NCBI RefSeq assembly: GCF_047314965.1
Contig: NZ_JBLBVK010000048.1
Coordinates: 95,456 to 159,455, forward strand
DNA: 64,000 bases
Direction: 5' to 3'
From: JAVJUV01 sp047314965
GTDB lineage: Bacteria > Pseudomonadota > Alphaproteobacteria > Rhodobacterales > Rhodobacteraceae
The notes under the pieces are model-generated. The model was given only the letters and a program-made list of their open reading frames with translations, did no database searches and had not been told where the DNA came from. A program made the position numbers and the translations under genes. Below, in pieces: positions 50,936-58,416 of the stretch. Within the stretch, counting starts at the first letter, position 1; each line of letters starts with the position of its first letter.

Positions 50936-51322
50936 TTGATCGGAATCGTGATCGTCGCGCATGGCGGGCTTGCCAAGGAATACTTGGCCGCTGTCGAGCA
51001 TGTGGTGGGCAAGCAGTCAGGCATGCGGGCCATTTCGATCGATCCCGACCATGACCGCGTTGCCAAGCAGGCAGAGATTTGCGCCGCCGCCGACAGCGTC
51101 GATTCCGGTGATGGCGTTGTCGTGGTGACGGACATGTTCGGCGGTTCGCCATCGAACCTCAGCTTGAGGGCCTGTGACCCGTCGGATCGCAGGATCGTCT
51201 ATGGCGCCAACCTGCCCATGCTGATCAAGCTGGCCAAGTCGCGTCACAAGCCGCTGAATGTGGCGGTTGATGCGGCGCTGGCCGCCGGGCGCAAATATAT
51301 CGACTCTTTCGATGGAGGCTGA
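50936..51322 (+). CDS. PTS system EIIA, mannose/sorbose (fructose-like) type
   Basis: A 128-residue EIIA of the mannose family. The phosphorylated histidine is in GIVIVAHGGLAKE and the acidic motif is VVVTDMFGGSPSN. A TTG start at 50936 is used (RBS GAGGACG upstream). No EIIB, EIIC or EIID gene is nearby, so it is a regulatory EIIA that receives phosphate from HPr, as usual in Alphaproteobacteria. Confidence 0.9.
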   Translation: MIGIVIVAHGGLAKEYLAAVEHVVGKQSGMRAISIDPDHDRVAKQAEICAAADSVDSGDGVVVVTDMFGGSPSNLSLRACDPSDRRIVYGANLPMLIKLAKSRHKPLNVAVDAALAAGRKYIDSFDGG

Positions 51323-51323
51323 C

Positions 51324-51602
51324 ATGGCGGGCACGGTGACACGCAGACTTGAGATCGTGAACGAAAAGGGCCTGCACGCACGCGCCTCGGCCAAACTTGT
51401 CGAACTTGTCGAGGGCTTCGACGCGGAGGCCGAAGTCTCGAAGGACGGGCTATCCGCCTCGGGCGACAGCATCATGGGGCTGCTTATGCTGGCCGCCTCG
51501 CGGGGCACGTCCATCGACGTCGAGACGCGCGGCGCCGAGGCCGAGGCATTGGCGGATGCGATCGAGGCGCTGGTCGCTGACAAGTTCGGCGAGGGAATGT
51601 AG
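51324..51602 (+). CDS. ptsH: phosphocarrier HPr
   Basis: A 92-residue HPr. Histidine of the active site is in NEKGLHARASAK and the serine site is in SIMGLLMLAAS. ATG 51324 follows GGAGGCTGAC closely, where the EIIA stop codon lies; a longer start at 51312 is possible. It carries phosphate to EIIA and is a substrate of HprK. This ends the regulatory operon chvI to ptsH. Confidence 0.93.
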   Translation: MAGTVTRRLEIVNEKGLHARASAKLVELVEGFDAEAEVSKDGLSASGDSIMGLLMLAASRGTSIDVETRGAEAEALADAIEALVADKFGEGM

Positions 51603-51606
51603 CCGG

Positions 51607-52482
51607 TCAGCGTGTCGGGACCGGAACCTCGCCCCTGTAGTCATAAAACCCGCGCTGCGTTTTCCGGCCAAGCCAGCCGGCCTCGACATATTTCGTCAGA
51701 AGCGGGCAGGGCCGATACTTAGTATCCGCCAGCCCGTCGTGCAGCACATTCATGATCGCCAGGCAGGTATCGAGACCGATGAAATCTGCCAGTTCCAGCG
51801 GACCCATCGGGTGGTTGGTGCCGAGTTTCATCGCGCTGTCGATGGATGCGACCGAGCCCACGCCTTCGTAAAGCGTATAGACCGCCTCGTTGATCATAGG
51901 CATCAGGATGCGGTTCACGATGAAGGCTGGGAAGTCTTCGGCGGTCGCCGAGGTCTTGCCAAGCCGTTCCACGACGCCCTTCAGCGCTTCATACGTCGGA
52001 TCGTCGGTCGCGATGCCCCTGATCAGTTCGACCAGTTGCATCACCGGGACCGGATTCATGAAGTGGAATCCCATGAATTTCTCGGGCCGGTCCGTGCGGC
52101 TGGCCAGCCGCGTGATCGAGATCGAGGAGGTGTTCGAGGTCAGGATCGTGTTCGGGCCGAGATGCGGGACGAGATCCTCGAAAATCGCGGCCTTGACGGT
52201 TTCACGCTCGGTTGCGGCCTCGATGACGAGATCGGTCGCTCCCAGATCCGCGAGAGTCATGGTCGTCGAGATGCGTCCAATGGCGGCGTTGCGATCCTGC
52301 TCGGAGATCTTTCCGCGTGCCACCTGGCGGTCCATGTTGGCTTCGATCAGTTCGCGCGCCTTGTCCAGCGCGTCGCGGCTGACATCGGTCATCAGCACGT
52401 CATAGCCCGCGAGAGCGAAGACATGTGCAATTCCGTTGCCCATCTGTCCGGCACCGATAACGCCGACTTTGGTGATGTCCAT
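51607..52482 (-). CDS. 3-hydroxybutyryl-CoA dehydrogenase
   Basis: A 291-residue 3-hydroxyacyl-CoA dehydrogenase. The NAD motif is VIGAGQMGNGIAHVF, followed by NTSSISIT and the catalytic HFMNPVPVM with His-Asn-Pro. The C-terminal domain has PAFIVNRILMPMINEA and GPLELADFIGLD. It interconverts acetoacetyl-CoA and 3-hydroxybutyryl-CoA, an early step of the ethylmalonyl-CoA pathway or butyrate metabolism. AAAGGATGC lies before ATG 52482. It is 4 bp from the convergent ptsH stop. Confidence 0.9.
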   Translation of the reverse strand: MDITKVGVIGAGQMGNGIAHVFALAGYDVLMTDVSRDALDKARELIEANMDRQVARGKISEQDRNAAIGRISTTMTLADLGATDLVIEAATERETVKAAIFEDLVPHLGPNTILTSNTSSISITRLASRTDRPEKFMGFHFMNPVPVMQLVELIRGIATDDPTYEALKGVVERLGKTSATAEDFPAFIVNRILMPMINEAVYTLYEGVGSVASIDSAMKLGTNHPMGPLELADFIGLDTCLAIMNVLHDGLADTKYRPCPLLTKYVEAGWLGRKTQRGFYDYRGEVPVPTR

Positions 52483-52635
52483 GATGCATCCTTTCGGTTC
52501 GGCGCGACCATAGGCTCTGGCCGCTTTCCGGCGCAAGGGGCGAGGCGCCCTCGCGGTCAGTTAAAATTCGAAGCTTAGGCATTTCGAAACCGGAAGCGGG
52601 CAAGCTGCGGGCAGAGTGTTTTCCGGGGTGGGAAA

Positions 52636-53517
52636 ATGTATGCAGATTCAGACGCGCTGTGGCGCGACGAAAACGATCATTGGGGCATTGAGGGATCGCG
52701 ACTGATGCTTCGCGGGCCGGCATGCGATCCTGGCCGACCCTTCGTCGCAGTTCTTGGCGGCAGCGAGACCTTTGGCAAGTTCGTCGAACACCCTTATCCA
52801 GCCTTGTTGGCCGAACGCATCGGTATGCCGGTCGCCAATCTGGGTGTGATGCACGCCGGGGCATCGCTTTTCAGCAAGGAGCGATGGTTGCTGGATATCG
52901 CTTCGGACGCGCATCTGACCGTGATCCAGGTGATGGGCGTGCAGAACATGTCGAATCGCCTTTATTACGTTCACCCGCGACGGAATGACCGGTTTCTGGC
53001 GAGTTCCACTGCGCTGAGGGCAATTTATCCCGAGGTGGATTTCGCCGAGATCAATTTCACGGGCCATCTTCTGGAGACGCTAGAGCGGACATCTGAGGAG
53101 CGCTTTTCAATTATCGTCGAGGAATTGCGCTGGGCGTGGGTCCGGCGGATGCAACGGATCGTGAGCTGTATCCGTGGTGACGTGCATTTGCTCTGGATAT
53201 CCGAACGCAGTCCTCAGGACTGCGCGGAGACGACATCCAGCCGTGAACCGATGTTCGTGACGCGCGCAATGCTGGATGAACTGGCCCCGGCCATTTCGGG
53301 TGTTACCGAGGTGGCGTATGAATTAGGCGGCCCGGCCGATCCGGAACTGCATGAAACCGTCGCGAACGCGCTGGCCAACAGCGTGCTGCCGATCCTTGCC
53401 GGAAAAAAAGGCCCCGACCCGAAGGTCGAGGCCGGTTCATTCGGCGAGTTGCTCTCGGATCAGAGCTTTTCGACCAGTTCCGGCACGGCCTGGAACAGGT
53501 CGGCAACAAGGCCATAG
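52636..53517 (+). CDS. DUF6473-type SGNH-like protein
   Basis: A 293-residue protein. AVLGGSETFGKF carries a possible nucleophile serine in an SGNH-like block I, and ANLGVMHAG resembles the following conserved block. It resembles Rhodobacterales DUF6473 proteins found near sulfotransferases and surface genes. Activity is unknown. Its 3' end overlaps the convergent etfA by 58 bp and includes the etfA terminator. Confidence 0.62.
   Translation: MYADSDALWRDENDHWGIEGSRLMLRGPACDPGRPFVAVLGGSETFGKFVEHPYPALLAERIGMPVANLGVMHAGASLFSKERWLLDIASDAHLTVIQVMGVQNMSNRLYYVHPRRNDRFLASSTALRAIYPEVDFAEINFTGHLLETLERTSEERFSIIVEELRWAWVRRMQRIVSCIRGDVHLLWISERSPQDCAETTSSREPMFVTRAMLDELAPAISGVTEVAYELGGPADPELHETVANALANSVLPILAGKKGPDPKVEAGSFGELLSDQSFSTSSGTAWNRSATRP
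53403..53433 (-). terminator. intrinsic terminator of etfA, inside a convergent gene
   Basis: On the minus strand GGCC..GACC-loop-GGTC..GGCC (53433 to 53410) is followed by TTTTTTT (53409-53403). It lies 27-57 bp after the etfA stop and inside the coding sequence of the convergent gene at 52636-53517. Confidence 0.8.
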
Positions 53518-54386
53518 TCGGCGACCTGAAAGATTGGCGCTTCCTCGTCCTTGTTGATCGCAACGATGATCTTGGAGTCTTTCATGCCCGCAAGGTGCTG
53601 AATCGCGCCCGAGATGCCGACTGCGATATAAAGATCGGGCGCGACGACCTTGCCGGTCTGGCCGACCTGCCAGTCGTTCGGTGCAAAGCCCGAGTCCACG
53701 GCGGCCCGCGACGCGCCGACGGCGGCGCCCAGCTTGTCGGCCAGCTTCTCGATCAGGGCGAAGTCCTCTTCCGATCCGACACCGCGACCGCCGGACACCA
53801 CGATGCCGGCGCTGGTCAGTTCGGGGCGGTCGCTGGCGGCGACCTTGTCTTCGATCCATTCCGAGAGGCCGGGGTTCGCGGCAGCACCGATCGTCTCGAC
53901 CGGAGCCGATCCGCCGTCTCCTGCGGCTTCGAAGGTCGAGGTCCGGAAAGTCACGACCTTCTTGGCGTCCGAAGACTTCACCGTCTGGATGGCGTTGCCC
54001 GCGTAGATCGGGCGCTCGAACGTGTCGGCATCGACAACGCCGGAGACGTCCGAGAGGACCATCACGTCCAGAAGCGCGGCCACGCGCGGCATGACGTTCT
54101 TGGCATCGGTCGTCGCCGGGGCGACGATGTGGGAATAATCGCCGGCAAGCGACACGATCAGCGCGGCGGTCGGCTCGGCCAGGCGATGACCCAGCGAGGC
54201 GTCTTCGGCCACCAGAACCTTCGACACACCGTCGATCTTCGACGCGGCACCGCCCGCAGCGGCGGCAGAGGCCCCCGCACAGAGCACGGTGACGTCGCCC
54301 AGCATCCTGGCGGCGGTCACGGCCTTGGATGTCGCATCGACGTTCAGCTCACCATCGGTGACTTCGGCAAGAAGAAGTACAGCCAT
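53460..54386 (-). CDS. etfA: electron transfer flavoprotein, alpha subunit
   Basis: A 308-residue ETF alpha. The C-terminal FAD motif is intact: TSAGIVVSGGRGVGSEEDF, GQTGKVVAPDLY and the long SGAIQHLAGM helix. With EtfB it takes electrons from acyl-CoA dehydrogenases, including Mcd, and passes them to ETF-quinone oxidoreductase. ATG 54386 overlaps the etfB stop. Confidence 0.94.
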   Translation of the reverse strand: MAVLLLAEVTDGELNVDATSKAVTAARMLGDVTVLCAGASAAAAGGAASKIDGVSKVLVAEDASLGHRLAEPTAALIVSLAGDYSHIVAPATTDAKNVMPRVAALLDVMVLSDVSGVVDADTFERPIYAGNAIQTVKSSDAKKVVTFRTSTFEAAGDGGSAPVETIGAAANPGLSEWIEDKVAASDRPELTSAGIVVSGGRGVGSEEDFALIEKLADKLGAAVGASRAAVDSGFAPNDWQVGQTGKVVAPDLYIAVGISGAIQHLAGMKDSKIIVAINKDEEAPIFQVADYGLVADLFQAVPELVEKL

Positions 54387-55144
54387 CACACAGCCCCCGC
54401 TTCCTTGAGTTTCGCCACAAGCTCGTCCACCGAGCCCACGATTTCGCCGGCCTTGCGCGCTTCGGGCTCGGTCGTCTTGACGATGGCCAGCCGTGGCGTG
54501 ACGTCGACGCCGTAGTCGGCGGGCGTCTTTTCGTCCAAAGGCTTCTTCTTGGCCTTCATGATGTTCGGCAGCGAGGCATAGCGCGGCTCGTTCAGGCGCA
54601 GATCGACCGAAACGATGGCCGGCATCGTGACCTTGATGGTCTGCAGACCGCCGTCGACTTCGCGGGTGACGGTGGCGCTGTCGCCTTCGATCTCGACTTT
54701 CGAGGCGAAGGTCGCCTGGCTCCAGCCGGTCAGCGCGGCCAGCATCTGGCCGGTGGCGTTCATGTCGTTGTCGATGGCCTGCTTGCCGCAGAGAACCAGC
54801 CCCGGCTGTTCCTCGTCGATCACGGCCTTCAGCAGCTTGGCGACGGCGAGCGGCTCGATGTCGGTGTGCACGTCATCGGCGGCGACGATCAGGATCGCCC
54901 GGTCTGCGCCCATCGCCAGCGCGGTACGCAGGGTTTCCTGCGCCTGCTTCACGCCGATCGAGACGGCGACGATTTCCTCGGCCTTTCCGGCCTCCTTCAG
55001 GCGGATCGCCTCTTCGACGGCAATCTCGTCGAACGGGTTCATGGACATCTTGACGTTGGCGAGATCGACACCCGTTCCGTCCGCCTTCACGCGGACCTTC
55101 ACGTTGTAGTCGATCACGCGCTTGACAGGCACCAGCACCTTCAT
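54386..55144 (-). CDS. etfB: electron transfer flavoprotein, beta subunit
   Basis: A 252-residue ETF beta, the AMP-binding and recognition subunit. Key segments are MKVLVPVKRVIDYNVKVR, FDEIAVEEAIRLKE and LCGKQAIDNDMNATGQMLA, and a C-terminal region rich in lysine (KAKKKPLDEKTP) that contacts dehydrogenases. It is first in an etfB-etfA pair with 1-bp overlap. Confidence 0.94.
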   Translation of the reverse strand: MKVLVPVKRVIDYNVKVRVKADGTGVDLANVKMSMNPFDEIAVEEAIRLKEAGKAEEIVAVSIGVKQAQETLRTALAMGADRAILIVAADDVHTDIEPLAVAKLLKAVIDEEQPGLVLCGKQAIDNDMNATGQMLAALTGWSQATFASKVEIEGDSATVTREVDGGLQTIKVTMPAIVSVDLRLNEPRYASLPNIMKAKKKPLDEKTPADYGVDVTPRLAIVKTTEPEARKAGEIVGSVDELVAKLKEAGAV

Positions 55145-55274
55145 TGCGCAAACTCCCTCTCGGTTTCCCGGGCAGGGATAGCGAAGCCGCGCCGCAGAAA
55201 ACAGTGCAAAATCGACGCGCCTTGGCTCAAGGACGCCGCGTTACGTGTTATGATCCCAAAAATTGGAGGCTTTG

Positions 55275-55637
55275 ATGGAAACAGTTCAGGGAATCGGCGG
55301 TTTCTTCTTTCGGGCCCGGGATCCGGACGCGCTGGCGGCATGGTACGAGACGCATCTGGGTGTGCCGAAGGCACCGACAAGCATGGAGACACCGCCATGG
55401 GTGTCGAAGGAAGGGGTCACTGTCTTTGCTCCGTTCCAGGAAGACACGGATTATTTCAGTGCGGACAAGCCGTTCATGCTGAATTTCCGGGTCGCAGACA
55501 TGGATGCGATGCTGGCGCAGCTTCGGGCGGCAGGGATCGATATCTTCAACGAGCAGACGATGGACGGGATCGGCAGGTTCGCGCACCTGCACGATCCCGA
55601 AGGAAATCCGGTCGAACTGTGGGAGCCGCCGGCCTGA
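55275..55637 (+). CDS. VOC-family small protein (glyoxalase-like)
   Basis: A 120-residue single VOC domain with FFFRARDPDALAAWYETHLGVP and the C-terminal LHDPEGNPVELWEPP carrying the usual Glu ligand. The first metal ligand position is Phe/Arg-rich rather than His, so a metal-dependent activity is uncertain. GGAGG before the ATG supports start 55275. Confidence 0.72.
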   Translation: METVQGIGGFFFRARDPDALAAWYETHLGVPKAPTSMETPPWVSKEGVTVFAPFQEDTDYFSADKPFMLNFRVADMDAMLAQLRAAGIDIFNEQTMDGIGRFAHLHDPEGNPVELWEPPA

Positions 55638-55639
55638 CT

Positions 55640-56215
55640 TCAGCTGCGGTTGGCTCCCGGGACCCAAAGCACATCGCCACGTCCTTCGTCGTTGGCAATG
55701 CGAGCCGCGACGAAGAACCAGTCGGAAAGGCGGTTCAGATAGGTCACGGCGGCCTCGTTCACTTCTTCCATGGTCGCCAGCTCCACCGTCAGGCGTTCGG
55801 CCCGGCGGGCAACCGTGCGGCAGACATGCAGGTGCGTGGCCAGAGGCGTTCCGGCGGGCAGGATGAACGAGCGCAGCGGCTCCAGCCGGGAGATCATCGC
55901 GTCGATCTCGGCTTCCAGGCGTTTCGTCTGCTCGGGAACCATCCGCAAGACGGGATAGCCGGCTTCGCCGTCCTTGTGCATGTCGGGCCGGCAGAGATCG
56001 GCGCCCAGATCGAACAGGTCGTTCTGGATTCGCGACAACATCGTATCGACATCGCCTTCGGTGGCCAGCCGGGCGACGCCAACGGTCGCGTTCAGTTCGT
56101 CCACCGTGCCATAGGCCGTCACCCTCATGGAATGCTTGGCGACCCGCGCGCCGTTGCCCAGCGCGGTTTCGCCTGCATCGCCCGTCTTGGTGTAGATCTT
56201 GTTCAGGACTACCAT
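55640..56215 (-). CDS. cob(I)yrinic acid a,c-diamide adenosyltransferase (PduO type)
   Basis: A 191-residue PduO-type ATR. N-terminal KIYTKTGDAGETALGNG (phosphate-binding), RVTAYGTVDELNATVGVAR and the C-terminal NRLSDWFFVAARI are diagnostic. It makes adenosylcobalamin from cob(I)alamin and ATP; AdoCbl is needed by ethylmalonyl- and methylmalonyl-CoA mutases. A start codon at 56215 follows the HIG1-like gene by 1 bp. Confidence 0.88.
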   Translation of the reverse strand: MVVLNKIYTKTGDAGETALGNGARVAKHSMRVTAYGTVDELNATVGVARLATEGDVDTMLSRIQNDLFDLGADLCRPDMHKDGEAGYPVLRMVPEQTKRLEAEIDAMISRLEPLRSFILPAGTPLATHLHVCRTVARRAERLTVELATMEEVNEAAVTYLNRLSDWFFVAARIANDEGRGDVLWVPGANRS

Positions 56216-56216
56216 G

Positions 56217-56420
56217 TCAGCCTCCCCGGCGCACGAGTACGAAAATCAGGATCAGCACGATCGCGACTGCCTGCGCATAGATCCGGTACCGCATGATCCG
56301 GTTGGCGTGTTTCCTGTTGAAGTCGCCGCCGCGTGCAAAGCCGCCGATACCGGTCAGCAGGATGCCCAGCACGATCAGGACGGCGATGGCGACGATTATG
56401 AAAAGCGGATCATTCAGCAT
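56217..56420 (-). CDS. twin-helix membrane protein with HIG1-type domain
   Basis: A 67-residue protein with two helices (FIIVAIAVLIVLGILLTGIGGFA and AQAVAIVLILIFVLV) around a basic loop containing NRIMRYRIYAQ, the conserved HIG_1_N core. Such proteins associate with cytochrome oxidase or stress responses; the role is unknown. It lies 1 bp before the adenosyltransferase gene and after the SDR gene by 40 bp. Confidence 0.8.
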   Translation of the reverse strand: MLNDPLFIIVAIAVLIVLGILLTGIGGFARGGDFNRKHANRIMRYRIYAQAVAIVLILIFVLVRRGG

Positions 56421-56460
56421 GGCGTGTCACCTAGGGCGGGAAAGGGAAAAAGGAAATGCG

Positions 56461-57300
56461 TCAGACCTTCGCAAGGATGCGGTCCATGATCCGGGTGGAG
56501 AAAATCCGCTTGCCGATCGCGGCGGCCTTGGTGGGCGTGGTGATCCGATAGCGGGCCTTAGGGGTGCGCAGCGTAAGCGCGTCGTGCACCACCGCCGTCA
56601 CGGCGCTGGCAGGCAGTTCGAACCGGTCCCGCGTTGCATCGGTGCTGTAGAGGCGCGGTTTCAACCGGGACTCGTAGTGTCCGGCGCGGGCCGAATTGCG
56701 CCAGTCGATCCATTTCTCGAAATGCGGAACGGAATTCTTGCGAATATCGGAGGTGATGGGACCCGGCTCGATCAGGATGACTTTGATGTTGCTGGAGTGA
56801 AGCTCCAGGCGCAGCGTGTCCGCCCAGCCCTCCATCGCGAACTTGGTCGAATTGTAGGCGCCGCGCCATTTCAGCGCTGCGAAGCCGAGGATCGACGAGT
56901 TCATCAGGATCCGGCCGTGGCCTTGCTGGCGCATCACGGGAATGACGCGGCGCGTCAGGTCGTGCTGGCCGAAGAAATTCGTCTCGAAGATCGCGCGCAG
57001 GGCGTCGCGGGGCAGATCCTCCAGAAGTCCGGGGATCGCGTAGGCGCCGTTGTTGAACACCGCGTCCAGCGTGCCGCCGGTCCGGGACAAGGTCTCGTCC
57101 AGCGCGGCGGCGATGCTGTCGGGATCGTCATAGTCGAGCGGGAAGCTTTCCAGCCCCTCGCCTTCAAGCCGGGCGCTGTCTTCTGGCTTGCGACAGGTCG
57201 CGAAGACGCGCCAGCCACGCCGGACCAGCCCGTGAGCGGCATCGTAGCCGATGCCCGAGGAACATCCGGTGATGAGAATGGATTTTCGCGTGTCGGACAT
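56461..57300 (-). CDS. SDR-family oxidoreductase
   Basis: A 279-residue classical SDR with ITGCSSGIGYDAAH, NNGAYAIPG, the serine block NSSILGF and YNSTKFAMEG with Tyr-x3-Lys. The substrate is unknown. It is the promoter-proximal gene of the small minus-strand run ending in the adenosyltransferase. Confidence 0.82.
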   Translation of the reverse strand: MSDTRKSILITGCSSGIGYDAAHGLVRRGWRVFATCRKPEDSARLEGEGLESFPLDYDDPDSIAAALDETLSRTGGTLDAVFNNGAYAIPGLLEDLPRDALRAIFETNFFGQHDLTRRVIPVMRQQGHGRILMNSSILGFAALKWRGAYNSTKFAMEGWADTLRLELHSSNIKVILIEPGPITSDIRKNSVPHFEKWIDWRNSARAGHYESRLKPRLYSTDATRDRFELPASAVTAVVHDALTLRTPKARYRITTPTKAAAIGKRIFSTRIMDRILAKV

Positions 57301-57332
57301 CTAGGCTGAACCTGATTGCAAGGAGTGGCGAC

Positions 57333-57740
57333 ATGACGAAGCATCACGCCCAATGTCAATGCGGGCAACTGACACTGGATGCGGAAAACGACCCGGATTT
57401 TGTCATCGCCTGCAACTGCAAGGCTTGCCAGAAGCGGACTGGGGCACCGTTCGGGGTTGGGATGTATTTTCGCAAGGATGGGCTGTCGATCGGCGGGCGG
57501 TCGAACAGTTGGGCGCGGCAGGCCGAGTCGGGCCGGATGCTGGAAAACCATTTCTGCCCCGACTGCGGCACCAGCCTGTACTGGACGCTGGAAATGCGGC
57601 CCGATCACATTGGTGTAGCCTATGGCTGCTTCGACACGCCGGTGCCGGATCCGATCCGCGCGATCTGGATGCAGGAAAAGCACGATTGGGTGTCGTTTCC
57701 CGAGACCTGGCCAAGCTATCCGACCGGCTCTCCGAGCTAG
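57333..57740 (+). CDS. GFA-family protein (CENP-V/formaldehyde-activating fold)
   Basis: A 135-residue GFA protein. Zinc cysteines occur in QCQCGQLTL, CNCKACQKRTG and FCPDCGTSLYW. GFA proteins bind zinc and sometimes glutathione; a specific substrate is not evident. ATG 57333 is used. Confidence 0.83.
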   Translation: MTKHHAQCQCGQLTLDAENDPDFVIACNCKACQKRTGAPFGVGMYFRKDGLSIGGRSNSWARQAESGRMLENHFCPDCGTSLYWTLEMRPDHIGVAYGCFDTPVPDPIRAIWMQEKHDWVSFPETWPSYPTGSPS

Positions 57741-57743
57741 GCG

Positions 57744-58265
57744 TCAGCCCGGCTGGCTGTCCGTCAGGAATTCGCCGAAGATCCAGCCCGTCACGCGGCC
57801 GTCTTCGGCGCGGACCTGGTACCAGCCGTTCTGGTCGTCCAGAACTTCGGCCGCGTCGCCCAGAACCATCTGGCCGACGACCGCATTCCCGGTGCCCGGA
57901 CCCGAGCGCAGGTTGACGCGCGTTCCCGTCACGTACCAAAGCTCGGCCGTCTCCGCTGCCGCCGCTTCGTTCACGTCATTCCGGGGCTCGATGGCGGCGA
58001 CCACGCCACGCAGGTTTGACGGCACGCGGTTCGCCCGGTGATCGCGGCCGGCCTGCATGGCGATCTGAACGGCCTGGGCTTCGGTTATTCCGCTGGAAAG
58101 CAGGGGCCGGGGCGCCTCGACTTCGGGCAGCTTGAAAGACGCGAGCGAAAATCCCGTCACATCATCCTGTGACTGCCGTGCGACTTCGGGTCTGCGGCTT
58201 TCGTTGCCGAAAAGGATCAAAACGCAATAGAGCGCGGCCAGGCAGGCCACCAAATACTTGAACAT
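57744..58265 (-). CDS. membrane-anchored SH3-domain protein
   Basis: A 173-residue protein. An N-terminal hydrophobic helix (MFKYLVACLAALYCVLILFG) is probably a signal anchor. The C-terminus is a bacterial SH3 domain: ELWYVTGTRVNLRSGPGTGN, LGDAAEVLDDQNGWYQVRAEDGRVTGWIFGEFL. It likely faces the periplasm; the target is unknown. Its gene overlaps the upstream region of parC. Confidence 0.78.
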   Translation of the reverse strand: MFKYLVACLAALYCVLILFGNESRRPEVARQSQDDVTGFSLASFKLPEVEAPRPLLSSGITEAQAVQIAMQAGRDHRANRVPSNLRGVVAAIEPRNDVNEAAAAETAELWYVTGTRVNLRSGPGTGNAVVGQMVLGDAAEVLDDQNGWYQVRAEDGRVTGWIFGEFLTDSQPG

Positions 58266-58416
58266 ATCAAATTCCCCCCGGAATTGCCGCGGGGTTACAC
58301 CCCGGGCATGTGAGCTTCTATCAGATTCGAGAGCCCGGTTGAGGGGGAAATTTTCGCAGTGTCTTTCATGCCACGACCGCTTTACCCTGTCCGATCACGG
58401 CGCTATCACATCATCT

